DNA from: Clostridiales bacterium
GTDB lineage: Bacteria; Bacillota; Clostridia; Oscillospirales; Acutalibacteraceae
Direction of reading: 5' to 3'
NCBI GenBank assembly: GCA_019418545.1
Contig: DYBQ01000001.1
Span: forward strand, 159,831 to 223,830
Length of the DNA: 64,000 bases
Part shown: piece by piece, positions 41,668 to 49,609 of the stretch
Position numbering within the stretch: the stretch's first letter is position 1
Layout of the letters: each line of letters starts with the position of its first letter
Program-made: the position numbers and the translations under genes
Notes under the pieces: model-generated
Database searches by the model: none
Seen by the model: only the letters and a program-made list of their open reading frames with translations
Told to the model about the DNA's origin: nothing

Positions 41668-42750
41668 TTATTTTTTCTTGGTATCAATGGTATTCGGATT
41701 CTTGTATTCGGTCCAGAGGAAAAGGCGCTCCACGGGTGTCAGGATATCCATGTCTTTGGCTTCCAACAGCGTGTTGGCACCATCATCACAAGAGAACGGA
41801 TACGGGTATGTTGCAACCATGTCATCCTTATTGACTGTCAGATAGTGCTTGTTCAGGACATAGTAGGAACCCATAGACCGTGTCTTAACCTCGTGCCCGG
41901 AACACCATACGCGAATACTGCAATAACGTTTTCCGGTTACCTTGTCATCGACTTCCACCAATGCGGCCAGAATCATCTCATCAGGCTGCGTGCGGTAGAA
42001 TTCGTGCATCTCCTCCTTCGCTCTGATAACGGCGGGCTTAATGTCATACCGTCTGATATCCTCGCGCAGAAGCTGTTCACCGGCGCTGTGCAGGAATTCC
42101 ATGATAGGATAGAAGTCACCCGCTTCTCGGCCAAATTTCTCCCCTGCATGTGCGTAACAGCGGCAAGGATAGAAAATATGGTTGTCGATAGACTTTTCGT
42201 ACTCTTTGAGTCCCTGATGAGTGAACGCGAATCCCATTGTTTCATAGTTGTTGCTCATAGGAGTGACCTCCACATGGTAGGATGCGACATGGGTCACTTC
42301 CTTGTATGCATCCACATAGTCGGCTTCATCAACGGTGGACGACAACATTTCCGGAACATCCTTCTTGTCCATGTCCCGCAGCTTTTCATACGGGATGTAC
42401 GGCAAGTCAGGATTTTCCTTGTTGTATTCCTGAATGGAATCGTCATCGTCAAGACCGAGCAGTGTCTGCACAAGTTCACTAACTGACGAATATTCATTAC
42501 CCTTTTCGTCAAAAAACTTGCTGTAATCGATATCTTGACCCTCAATGACAGCGTCATCCAACTTCACGGTATCCTCTTTTGGAAGCTGTTGTTCAAGGAC
42601 GTGAATCGGCATATTTGTGCCGAAATTGTCCACGGAGCCCTCAAACTGCAGGGCGGCAAACCGCTTGAGATACCAGCCATTCTGGGGGTCAACCTTCACG
42701 GTCGTTTCAGAGGTAGCTATGAGCTCTCTTGCTTTTTCGTTTTCGGTCAT
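41668..42750 (-). CDS. Unknown 360-residue protein
   Basis: The start at 42750 has AAAAAGGAG upstream. It is acidic in the first 140 residues (DSIQEYNKENPDLPYIPYEKLRDMDKKD), followed by a folded part with HIFYPCRCYAHAGEKFG and a C-terminal beta-rich section (RYCSIRVWCSGHEVKTRSMGSYYVL). No catalytic motif is recognised. It is the first and largest gene after leader copy F. Confidence 0.8.
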   Translation of the reverse strand: MTENEKARELIATSETTVKVDPQNGWYLKRFAALQFEGSVDNFGTNMPIHVLEQQLPKEDTVKLDDAVIEGQDIDYSKFFDEKGNEYSSVSELVQTLLGLDDDDSIQEYNKENPDLPYIPYEKLRDMDKKDVPEMLSSTVDEADYVDAYKEVTHVASYHVEVTPMSNNYETMGFAFTHQGLKEYEKSIDNHIFYPCRCYAHAGEKFGREAGDFYPIMEFLHSAGEQLLREDIRRYDIKPAVIRAKEEMHEFYRTQPDEMILAALVEVDDKVTGKRYCSIRVWCSGHEVKTRSMGSYYVLNKHYLTVNKDDMVATYPYPFSCDDGANTLLEAKDMDILTPVERLFLWTEYKNPNTIDTKKK

Positions 42751-42776
42751 AATAAACACTCCTTTTTGAAAATTAA

Positions 42777-42910
42777 AACAAAAAGGCGGGCCTCTCGCGA
42801 TGAGAAGTCCGCCTTAAAGCGAAATTGTGAATTGTACGAGCACAGAATGCCTTTTATGAATGGTATCTATCGTACAATTCTTATTCTATTCGGTTCGCAT
42901 AAATAGGCAA
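42777..42910 (-). promoter_or_regulatory. Promoter plus repeated leader RNA, copy F
   Basis: The -35 TTGCCT (42905-42910) and -10 TAGAAT (42883-42888) have a spacer with TGCGAACCGAA. The leader spans 42777-42878, and the inner stem is GCA/TGC. The terminator hairpin pairs AAGGCGGAC with its partner before TTTTTG. Confidence 0.87.
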
Positions 42911-42936
42911 GGGAGCCAAGCGATTTTCTCTCCAAC

Positions 42937-43356
42937 TCATGCGATTCCGAACACCTTTGCGTTGTTTTTATCCTCACGTTGACGCTGCTCGGAATAGGTC
43001 ATGGTGTTTTTGTTGGAATTGAGGTATGCGAGTTCCTTCTCGGCATCCTCCTTGCTTTCAAACACCGTGACATTCAGCAACTCATTCGGAAGGTCGAAGT
43101 AAATTTCTGCGCCGGTATCGTCCTTCGTGGCGATATCGACGGTGACGGTACATTTCGGGCAACCGGTATCCCCTTTGCTGTGAGAATACCCGCGCCACAC
43201 CTGCACATTTGTGATAGTGGCGGGATAAATCACATTCTTGCTGCGGGACTTGGAATAGGTGCGGTTGTTCTTGTTACGACCGCGAACCTCTGTGATGACC
43301 CATACGGGCTTGTCAATCAACGCAAGAGCGTTGGAAAGGTTGATGTCGTTAAACAT
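42937..43356 (-). CDS. Unknown 139-residue protein
   Basis: AAAAAGGAG lies upstream. It opens with helix and strand (ALIDKPVWVITEVRGRNK), then a basic patch (NRTYSKSRSKNVIYPATITN) and a CPKC pair inside a beta region, and ends in a charged helix. Possibly nucleic-acid binding from its basic patch and Cys pair; that is inference. Last gene of the operon started by leader G. Confidence 0.75.
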   Translation of the reverse strand: MFNDINLSNALALIDKPVWVITEVRGRNKNNRTYSKSRSKNVIYPATITNVQVWRGYSHSKGDTGCPKCTVTVDIATKDDTGAEIYFDLPNELLNVTVFESKEDAEKELAYLNSNKNTMTYSEQRQREDKNNAKVFGIA

Positions 43357-43380
43357 TTTTGTCGTTCTCCTTTTTTATTA

Positions 43381-43761
43381 TTATTCTCTGATGGCGATAG
43401 GCGGAGTCTTGTCGAGCAGCGTGTTGATGTTCCAGCCGCAAAGGGTCAAGAGCACCTCAGATGCGGGACTCTGATTCCGGATATCGTTTGCCAGACGAAA
43501 CCCGATGTGTGCATAGGCATCATCATCGCTTGCGATTTCGTTCTTGACAGTTTCGGCAAAATTTTCAGCCAGTTCCGCGTTATCAGCGATGACATTCATA
43601 GCTTCGTTCATGACGCGGTCCTTGACCACGAATGCATCGTCGGCAGAATAGTCACATTCCGGACAATGCGGTTTAGCCTTCACACCACTGGACACGGAAA
43701 TAAGTTTGCAGCCGCACGAGGGGCAGGTAAAAAAGTACGGATGATTTGTCGGTAAAGTCAT
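43381..43761 (-). CDS. Zinc-ribbon protein
   Basis: A 126-residue protein with AAAAGGAG upstream. Residues 12-38 form a zinc ribbon (TCPSCGCKL...PHCPECDYS), and a helical acidic region follows. It lies after a mid-operon terminator (43793-43826), so its expression may depend on read-through. Confidence 0.78.
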   Translation of the reverse strand: MTLPTNHPYFFTCPSCGCKLISVSSGVKAKPHCPECDYSADDAFVVKDRVMNEAMNVIADNAELAENFAETVKNEIASDDDAYAHIGFRLANDIRNQSPASEVLLTLCGWNINTLLDKTPPIAIRE

Positions 43762-43792
43762 AAAAATACGCTCCTTTTGATTTGATTTTAAG

Positions 43793-43826
43793 AAAATTGT
43801 GCGCAGACAGCATTGGGGTCTGCGCG
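43793..43826 (-). terminator. Mid-operon intrinsic terminator
   Basis: On the minus strand GCGCAGAC pairs with GTCTGCGC around a short loop, followed by ACAATTTTCTT. It stands between the genes at 43861 and 43761 with no promoter in sight downstream. Confidence 0.7.
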
Positions 43827-43860
43827 TTGTTGGGCACGGGAAACGATAGCTCCCCGCAGA

Positions 43861-44442
43861 TTAGATATTGGGACTTTCGTAGTCGCACAGCTTGCCGTCA
43901 ACCAGTTCCCACTGCATGTGTCCGCCTTTGCAAAGCACATCGAAGCGTGCATAGTTGAAGCTTTCACTGACATACAGAGGTTTTCTAATTTCGGCTTTTG
44001 CAAGCCGGACATTTCCGTATCGGTTCGACTCATAGGTCTCTACATCCGGGATGATGACAAGTTTTGAGGCGTTGAAGCCGAAGCGGGCGGCAATGAAAAC
44101 CTCAGCGTCTGACTGCACCGCGAACAGGTTTTTTCCGTTTCGTTCACAGGCGGCGGAAAGACTGCGATAGGAAGTGTCGGAATAATGGGTGCCGTACTTG
44201 ATGGATGGTTTCCAGTCCTCGAGGGTATCGATTTTCTTTTCCAGTTCCTTGATGGTACTGTTCAGACTTTTGATTTCCGCAAGCCGGTCCTTCAACAGAT
44301 TCCGGATACCGTCTTTTTTGAGCCACTGCTTGCAGAAAACCTGCTTGTCTTCTTGACAAGCCATGTATGCGGCTTCAATGACGTTGTATTCCTCCGAGGT
44401 GACTTTTACCTTCGTAAGCTTCTCAAACTCTTGCTGCATCAT
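43861..44442 (-). CDS. Unknown protein with coiled-coil segment
   Basis: A 193-residue protein with AAAGGAG upstream. The first 75 residues are helical, with a heptad-like stretch (RLAEIKSLNSTIKELEKKIDTLEDW). The rest is mixed, including SLSAACERNGKNLFAVQSDAEVFIAARFG. Not recognised; the style is that of phage accessory proteins. Confidence 0.75.
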   Translation of the reverse strand: MMQQEFEKLTKVKVTSEEYNVIEAAYMACQEDKQVFCKQWLKKDGIRNLLKDRLAEIKSLNSTIKELEKKIDTLEDWKPSIKYGTHYSDTSYRSLSAACERNGKNLFAVQSDAEVFIAARFGFNASKLVIIPDVETYESNRYGNVRLAKAEIRKPLYVSESFNYARFDVLCKGGHMQWELVDGKLCDYESPNI

Positions 44443-44458
44443 GATATTTCACGCTCCT

Positions 44459-44734
44459 TTACTCACTATAATCAAGCCGCTGACCACAGACAGGGCAGCG
44501 GTCATAGTGAGGGTTCTCGTAGTAGCCGTCGTTGCAGTCTCCGCCAAGGTCAGCATTGAAATGCGGGCAGAGATTCGGCGACCAGCTTTTAGAGATGGGA
44601 TGTTTTGGAATCTGCAGTTCGCAGGCTTCGATAGCTGTCATCAGAGGAGATGTTCCCCTTGCGCCCATGAGTCCGCCGTTCAGAAGGTTTTGCAGATAGC
44701 GAACAGCATTGCGGTAATCGTGCTCAGAAGTCAT
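44459..44734 (-). CDS. Small zinc-finger protein
   Basis: A 91-residue protein with GAGGAGG upstream. The C-terminal half reads LCPHFNADLGGDCNDGYYENPHYDRCPVCGQRLDY, a zinc-finger arrangement frequent in small phage proteins. The start overlaps the YopX stop by 4 bases (ATGA), showing translational coupling. Confidence 0.78.
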   Translation of the reverse strand: MTSEHDYRNAVRYLQNLLNGGLMGARGTSPLMTAIEACELQIPKHPISKSWSPNLCPHFNADLGGDCNDGYYENPHYDRCPVCGQRLDYSE

Positions 44735-45453
44735 TTGGACGCCACCTCCTCACCGAACAGTGCGGAGATACCGTCGAGGATTTTCTGCGCATCCTTTACC
44801 GGCTTTTCCTCATATCCACGCCACGCCTTTTGGAAGAACTTCAAGTCTTCGATGATTTCAGAGCGGGTCACATCATCCATCAGCTCAAAAGCTTTGTTCC
44901 AGAGGCTGTCAACCTTCAGAGCGTTAAAACGAGGACCGTAGCAAAGTTGAAGCGTATCAATGTCCTTCGCCAATGCAAGGCATTTGGTGTAAGTACACGT
45001 CACTTCCTGCTCACGCTTGCTGAGCTCACCGTCGAAAGTGTTTCCAACCACATGAATATCGGAGCAATCCCAAAGGAAAACGGGGTCACTAAGACGGTTG
45101 GGCTCACAGGAAACAACCGTAAAGCTTGTCAGCGCCTCGTCGTACTTCACAATACCCTTGTAGCGCTGCATGTGTTTCGTGTCGGTCCTCTGCCAAAAGG
45201 TGATGATGTCGTCCTCAAAGACGGGGGTCTCCAACACATCATCAACTCCCGTGTATTGCCCTACTGTTTCAGCATATACAACATGCTTCTCAACCTTCGG
45301 GTCTTGGGTATAGATGATGGCGCGTTCATAGCCTTTGTTCTGAGGAAAGATGCCGCCTGTGACCCAGATGCCGGGCAGAGGCTTACCGGATATGGAGGTC
45401 TTCTCCCCTTTGTGCCGAGTCTGACCACGGAATAATATTTTTCTGGTTGCCAT
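44731..45453 (-). CDS. YopX-domain protein with C-terminal extension
   Basis: A 240-residue protein with GGGAG upstream. The first 140 residues follow the YopX pattern of SPbeta-type phages: RKILFRGQT, W(V)TGGI, ETVGQYTGVDD, PVFEDDIITFW, GIVKYDEALTSFTV and VVGNTFDG. YopX proteins are phage accessory factors of unknown function. Family members are usually about 120-150 residues; here about 100 helical residues are added. First gene after leader copy G. Confidence 0.85.
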   Translation of the reverse strand: MATRKILFRGQTRHKGEKTSISGKPLPGIWVTGGIFPQNKGYERAIIYTQDPKVEKHVVYAETVGQYTGVDDVLETPVFEDDIITFWQRTDTKHMQRYKGIVKYDEALTSFTVVSCEPNRLSDPVFLWDCSDIHVVGNTFDGELSKREQEVTCTYTKCLALAKDIDTLQLCYGPRFNALKVDSLWNKAFELMDDVTRSEIIEDLKFFQKAWRGYEEKPVKDAQKILDGISALFGEEVASK

Positions 45454-45472
45454 ATAAATACTCCCTTCTACG

Positions 45473-45610
45473 CAAAAAAGGCGGGACTCCCGATTCTTCG
45501 GAAAGTCCGCCTCAGCGAAATTATGAATTTTTGTACGAACACAAAAAGTGCCTTAGTAGATGGTATCTATCGTACAAATACCATTCTAGGCGGTTCGCAC
45601 ACTTTGGCAA
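45473..45610 (-). promoter_or_regulatory. Promoter plus repeated leader RNA, copy G
   Basis: The -35 TTGCCA (45605-45610) and -10 TAGAAT (45583-45588) have the shared spacer TGCGAACCGCC. The leader runs 45473-45578. The inner stem is CAC/GTG and the outer stem TTGTACGA/TCGTACAA. The terminator hairpin is followed by TTTTTTGCG. Confidence 0.87.
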
Positions 45611-45612
45611 GT

Positions 45613-45648
45613 AAAAAAATGCCGCCCATCCAAAGATGAGCGGGGAAA
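45613..45648 (-). terminator. Terminator of the zeta-like kinase gene
   Basis: On the minus strand CCCCGCTCATC pairs with GATGGGCGG, followed by CATTTTTTT, right after the stop at 45652. Confidence 0.75.
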
Positions 45649-45651
45649 ATG

Positions 45652-46209
45652 TCAATCAAATTGCTCCATGAGTTGGCTGAGCCACATGGGACGATACGTT
45701 CCAACGGGAAGAATCTGCCCGTTACGGTATTCCGCCACGAGAACAAATCCGTTGTCATTGTCGAAAAACTTGGCTTCATCGCAATACGGAAGAATTTTCA
45801 GGACATCTTCGAAACGATGAGAGAATCGAGCCTTTACATCCTTGGTAGGAATGTCGTGCCCACCGCGTTCTACGCGGTTTTGGATTCGCCGAATACTTTC
45901 CTCGGCAGTGTCCAAACCGACATAGTACAGGCGAATATAGTATCCGGCATCCTTTGCGCGTTTGCAGAGGCGTTTCGGATATCCCCCAGAAAGAGTTGTC
46001 TCCTGCGTAAAATTCACGCCGTCCTCTAAGGCTTGCTCGATATGTTTGACGGCAAGCTTGCCGCCCTCGTACTCGTCGCCGCCGCATTGAACGGTCAGCT
46101 TATCAGGGTCTACCACAATACTAAGGTCGCTGCGCTCAGAACGCAAAGAACCAGTCAAGCTGGATTTGCCTGCGCCATCCACGCCGCCAATAAGAGTGCA
46201 GACTTTCAC
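45652..46209 (-). CDS. Zeta-toxin-like P-loop kinase
   Basis: A 185-residue protein. The GTG start has GAGGTG upstream. Walker A is GGVDGAGKSSL (residues 8-18), followed by VVDPDKL and FTQETTLSGGYPKRLCKRAKDAGYYIRLYYVGLDTAEESIRRIQNRVERGGHDIP, which is the zeta-toxin/AAA kinase layout (Asp after the first strand, ETTL, RVxxGGHDIP lid). Zeta toxins phosphorylate UDP-N-acetylglucosamine. No epsilon antitoxin gene is adjacent, so it may be a free-standing family member with another substrate. Its own promoter contains a dyad at 46239-46253. Confidence 0.83.
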   Translation of the reverse strand: MKVCTLIGGVDGAGKSSLTGSLRSERSDLSIVVDPDKLTVQCGGDEYEGGKLAVKHIEQALEDGVNFTQETTLSGGYPKRLCKRAKDAGYYIRLYYVGLDTAEESIRRIQNRVERGGHDIPTKDVKARFSHRFEDVLKILPYCDEAKFFDNDNGFVLVAEYRNGQILPVGTYRPMWLSQLMEQFD

Positions 46210-46226
46210 GGTATCACCTCGGTTTT

Positions 46227-46256
46227 ATTGTACCACATCGCGTTATATACGCGCAA
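46227..46256 (-). promoter_or_regulatory. Promoter with dyad for the zeta-like gene
   Basis: The -35 TTGCGC (46251-46256) and -10 TACAAT (46227-46232) have an 18-base spacer. Within the spacer lies CGCGTTATATACGCG, nearly self-complementary, a possible operator. This promoter lacks the TGCGAAC spacer. Confidence 0.6.
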
Positions 46257-46301
46257 TGTGTTTTGAGCACAATCTCGGATTTCCTGCTCGTCTTAGCGTT
46301 G

Positions 46302-46336
46302 AAAAATGCCGCCCATCCGAAGATGAGCGGCGACTT
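46302..46336 (-). terminator. Operon-end terminator
   Basis: On the minus strand GCCGCTCATC pairs with GATGGGCGGC, followed by ATTTTTC, after the stop at 46338. Confidence 0.8.
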
Positions 46337-46337
46337 T

Positions 46338-46853
46338 TTATTTCTTCGCTCCCATGAGGACTTCGCCTTCTCCGGATACAACGAACCAGCCTGTATCTTT
46401 ACGGTATTCAGCACTGAACAAGCTTGCGAAGTTGTACCCTCCGGAAAATCCGATGTGTTTCAGCGAAAATGTCAGCTGCAAATAAGCATCCGAAGAAGTG
46501 CCGTTGCAGTCGTTTTCCAAAGAAATATTCAAACGATAAAAGTCCGGACGAGCGAGGTACTTATCGACAATGTCCTTGTCGTAGGTGATGTCGTGGAAGC
46601 AGCAGGACGAGAATGTCTGCAGATATACTTCGCGGTATGTATGGCCGAAAAGACCACACTTATCGCGCAGATTCTCCGGCCAATTCACCTCGATGCGACC
46701 ATTGGGTTTGAGACATGTTGTAGGCATCTGTTCCACGCCGATGCCGTAATAGTGGCGGACAAACTCAAACAGCGACTCCCAGTCGATGCCGTTGTAAAAT
46801 TCAGTCAGCTTCTCACCATCGCGAAGCTGGTAGGTTTCGGTGACCATATGCAT
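46338..46853 (-). CDS. Unknown 171-residue protein
   Basis: AAAGGAG lies upstream, 6 bases after the methyltransferase-like gene ends. It is soluble, with EFYNGIDWESLFEFVRHYYGIG near the N-terminus; the YNGI-W segment recurs in the product of 38343-38882. The middle contains SSCCFHDITYDKDIVDKYLARPDFYRLNISLEN. Not recognised. Confidence 0.75.
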   Translation of the reverse strand: MHMVTETYQLRDGEKLTEFYNGIDWESLFEFVRHYYGIGVEQMPTTCLKPNGRIEVNWPENLRDKCGLFGHTYREVYLQTFSSCCFHDITYDKDIVDKYLARPDFYRLNISLENDCNGTSSDAYLQLTFSLKHIGFSGGYNFASLFSAEYRKDTGWFVVSGEGEVLMGAKK

Positions 46854-46859
46854 TTCGTA

Positions 46860-47582
46860 TCACTCCTTTGTTTTTTGGTATGTATTTTCAAGGGCTTTCT
46901 CGTCCAAAGCAAAAAACTTGTGCGTGAACCAAAAATCTGTCGGTGCCCGCTCTGCGTCTGGGAACAGAGAGTTGCCTACTACGACAACTCCCGGAACGCC
47001 AATACAGCACATCTGGATGTAGCACATCTTGCAGACCAGAGGGTCAATGTCTTGTGCCACAAACAGAACATACTTGTCCCAGTCCGGGTCAGTGGATTCC
47101 AACTGCTCGCGCATCACATTGTACCCCGCCAGAAGCAGGCATCCGGCACCACAGCACGGGTCGTTCATCCGCAGGATACGGGACTTGTCCAGAACAAGAG
47201 AATCCGGCATGTTTATGCGTGCCATCATCTGTCCGACATTGTACGGCGTGAAAAACTGCCCTGCTTGGCTTTTGCTTAATCCGAGATTATGGTAAACGGT
47301 GCCAAGAAAATCTTGCTTAGGGTTTTCCAAGAGCGCGGTCATTGTGATGGCGGTAAGCACAGCAAACTGCTGTACGGTATGCTCATCGTATTTCTGGACG
47401 ATAGCATGGTACTGTTTCTCTCTTACATCCCTGCACCGCAAATCACAGGTGTTCGCAAGTGCAATGGCATGCATATCAATGTAGTCATACCAGAGTTCGC
47501 TGCGACCGTACCGGGCGCTCATCTCATGGAAAGCCTTGATAAACTCTTCGACCGGAGAAACTGGTCTTTTTGGGTTGCTCAT
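46860..47582 (-). CDS. N-6 adenine methyltransferase-like protein lacking the catalytic motif
   Basis: A 240-residue protein. The start at 47582 has AAAGGAG upstream. SKSQAGQFFTPYNVGQMMARI and MNDPCCGAGCLLLAG are the TRD-proximal and S-adenosylmethionine-binding motifs of type I/N-6 methylases, followed by FVAQDIDPLVCKMCYIQM (motif II) and VVVVGNSL. The NPPF/DPPY catalytic motif expected afterwards is not seen, and the chain ends 40 residues later. Small phage proteins with this shape exist. It may bind cofactor without methylating, or be a shortened enzyme. First gene after leader H. Confidence 0.8.
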   Translation of the reverse strand: MSNPKRPVSPVEEFIKAFHEMSARYGRSELWYDYIDMHAIALANTCDLRCRDVREKQYHAIVQKYDEHTVQQFAVLTAITMTALLENPKQDFLGTVYHNLGLSKSQAGQFFTPYNVGQMMARINMPDSLVLDKSRILRMNDPCCGAGCLLLAGYNVMREQLESTDPDWDKYVLFVAQDIDPLVCKMCYIQMCCIGVPGVVVVGNSLFPDAERAPTDFWFTHKFFALDEKALENTYQKTKE

Positions 47583-47602
47583 AAAAACTCCTTTCATAGT
47601 AA

Positions 47603-47734
47603 AACAAAAAGCGGACCTCCCAAAAATCGAGAAGTCCGCTTATTTGCAGATTGTGAATTGTACGAACACGAATTGTGCTTTAGATAGTATCTATCGTACA
47701 GTTACTATTTTATGCGGTTCGCACACTGTGGCAA
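47603..47734 (-). promoter_or_regulatory. Promoter plus repeated leader RNA, copy H
   Basis: The -35 TTGCCA (47729-47734) and -10 TAAAAT (47707-47712) flank TGCGAACCGCA. The leader spans 47603-47702, slightly shorter in the bulge. The inner stem is CAC/GTG. The terminator hairpin AAGCGGAC...GTCCGCTT is followed by TTTG. Confidence 0.85.
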
Positions 47735-47741
47735 GTACCAG

Positions 47742-48401
47742 CTATTGGATTTCGGCTTTCAGCCATTGCAAATACCTGTATCGTTCAGCTTCGTTCTGAA
47801 TTCCCTGCAAAGCAAAAGTTACAAACGGCATATCCGTATCATGGTTATAAAGCCACGAATCGAAGGCGAGGGTCTCGAAAATATCATCATAACAGGTGCT
47901 GCGCCGAAAATATTCGATGTCATCATCTTCGATTTCGTAGTCAACCTTTGCACGGATTTCTTCTGCGGTATAGTTTTCCGCTTTCGCAACAGCATCCACA
48001 AAGAACGGGATATTGCCTTTCTTCCATTCAGAAAGCGGGTAATCCTGGTCGCAGGAGTTCTGGAAATATACACTCAGCGGCCATTTCTCGCTTGCGCTTT
48101 CGGGCGGCATCATGATGATACCGAGCAGCTTGTGCTCTTCCCAATACAGAAAACGGAAGGTAAACAATGCTTCAAGCCAATACCGGTCAGCGGTATCCGC
48201 AAGTACATCGGCTCTGCGGTTTTTGTTCTCCTCATCCGCAATGTACCCGGTACGAACCGAGGGAATATAATACAGATTATCCCTGATGGTTTTCCTGATA
48301 TTCTTTTCTGTCATCTGAGATTGCGTATATTCCAGCGCAATCGCCATGGCTTCCTGCAAACTGTTCGCCTGCGCAAAGCCCATGTCAAAACCGTAACTCA
48401 T
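47742..48401 (-). CDS. Unknown 219-residue protein
   Basis: AAAAAGGAG lies upstream. Helical N-terminus (SLQEAMAIALEYTQSQMTEKNIRKTI), then an aromatic-rich middle (YWLEALFTFRFLYWEEHKLLGIIMMP) and an acidic region with EIEDDDIEYFRRSTCYDDIFETL. No domain is recognised. Last gene of the operon started by leader I. Confidence 0.77.
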   Translation of the reverse strand: MSYGFDMGFAQANSLQEAMAIALEYTQSQMTEKNIRKTIRDNLYYIPSVRTGYIADEENKNRRADVLADTADRYWLEALFTFRFLYWEEHKLLGIIMMPPESASEKWPLSVYFQNSCDQDYPLSEWKKGNIPFFVDAVAKAENYTAEEIRAKVDYEIEDDDIEYFRRSTCYDDIFETLAFDSWLYNHDTDMPFVTFALQGIQNEAERYRYLQWLKAEIQ

Positions 48402-48451
48402 GGTATGGAACTCCTTTTTGTTTGCCTGGTTTCAGGTTTATGGTATAGGTG

Positions 48452-48775
48452 TCAGATGCCAAGGCGCTGGGCGGCAGTCTCGATATCGCAGAAGCACAGA
48501 AGCTCCTGACCATATCGAAAACCGTCAAACCCATCGCTGTAAGAATAGTCGATACGGCCTTTGCTATCGCGTTTGACCAGCTTCTTAAAAGCATCTTCCA
48601 GAGTCGTTTTGCCACTGTTCACGGCTTCTGTAACCATGTCGTTGAACTCATCGCTCATGTCAATGCCAACAGGGTCAGGAAACATCATGCTGCGAGCGTA
48701 ATCGCGAAAGTCTGCTATATCCATGAAATAGTCATTGTCAACTTCGGTGCGAATAGTGTTGGTCAGTTTACTCAT
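48452..48775 (-). CDS. Small unknown protein
   Basis: A 107-residue protein with AAAGGAG upstream. It is acidic, with DNDYFMDIADFRDYARSMMFPDPVG and a C-terminal LLCFCDIETAAQRLGI. Not recognised. Confidence 0.72.
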   Translation of the reverse strand: MSKLTNTIRTEVDNDYFMDIADFRDYARSMMFPDPVGIDMSDEFNDMVTEAVNSGKTTLEDAFKKLVKRDSKGRIDYSYSDGFDGFRYGQELLCFCDIETAAQRLGI

Positions 48776-48807
48776 TTTCTTGTCTCCTTTGTTGTTGCAA
48801 GTAAGAA

Positions 48808-49023
48808 TCAGATTTTCTCTACTTCATCCTCGCCGTACACGACATGCAGACTGGAACCGTTGTCCCAGTGCATGATAAGACTACCAATGCCGTCAACACC
48901 GACAACCGTACCCTCCGTGCCGATGGGCGGAGCTTGTACATCATCCATTTTGACAAGGCGGACGCGGGTGCCATCGGGATATTCGGTGCGAAGCATTTCG
49001 ATAGTTTCTTTAGTCGGGAACAT
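48808..49023 (-). CDS. DUF4314 protein
   Basis: A 71-residue protein with AAAGGAG upstream. It matches the DUF4314 pattern well: YPDGTRVRLVKMDDVQAPPIGTEGTVVGVDGIGSLIMHWDNGSSLHVVYGEDEVEK, a small beta-barrel-like domain found on phages and conjugative elements of Firmicutes. The function is unknown. Confidence 0.88.
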   Translation of the reverse strand: MFPTKETIEMLRTEYPDGTRVRLVKMDDVQAPPIGTEGTVVGVDGIGSLIMHWDNGSSLHVVYGEDEVEKI

Positions 49024-49042
49024 GATTATTTCTCCTTTCGCC

Positions 49043-49591
49043 TCAGGCGTTTGCTCTGATTTTTGCCGCTTGGCAGATGAGCGTTGCGAGTGTTTCAGGG
49101 GTGTTGAACCGGCTCACGGAAGGACCCTTCCAGGTCCCGATGCTGCCATTGATACCGTTGCGCAGTTTAATGCCGCTGCCGCCTTTTTCCTTCCAGTCAT
49201 GCAGGTTGACAGAGTAGTCATCCAGAAGGACAAAAGACTTGTCAATGCATGGCATTTTTAGACGATTGGCAGCTGCTGTAGCCTTGCTTTCTCCGCAAGG
49301 AACGAAAATCCTATGTGCAGCATCGATTTCCGGCACATACACATCCAGCCATCCGTATTTCTCCCCTACCGCAGCAGGGTTCTCCGGCATGAATGCGGAC
49401 AGCGCATAGATATCAAGTTCGGGATGCGCGTTGCAGAGGATTCTTACGGCATCCACCACTGTCTGATACGGAGGCAGGTCCCGGAAATAGTTCTCCTGCA
49501 GTAAATCTTCAAAACACGCGGCTTGCTGCCACGCTGCGAGTGTGCCGTCCATGTCGATGAACAGCCGAGCCGTAATGATGTTATCGGTCAT
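49043..49591 (-). CDS. HAD-family 5'-nucleotidase-like protein
   Basis: A 182-residue protein with GGGAGG upstream. HAD motif I is FIDMDGTLAAW (nucleophile Asp in DMDGT), and motif III/IV is FVLLDDYSVNLHDWKEKGG, as in phage-type 5'(3')-deoxyribonucleotidases. IFVPCGESKATAA supplies the basic residue. It probably dephosphorylates a nucleotide, adjusting pools for the element or its host. Confidence 0.85.
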   Translation of the reverse strand: MTDNIITARLFIDMDGTLAAWQQAACFEDLLQENYFRDLPPYQTVVDAVRILCNAHPELDIYALSAFMPENPAAVGEKYGWLDVYVPEIDAAHRIFVPCGESKATAAANRLKMPCIDKSFVLLDDYSVNLHDWKEKGGSGIKLRNGINGSIGTWKGPSVSRFNTPETLATLICQAAKIRANA

Positions 49592-49609
49592 AATGAACCT
49601 CCCTATTTG

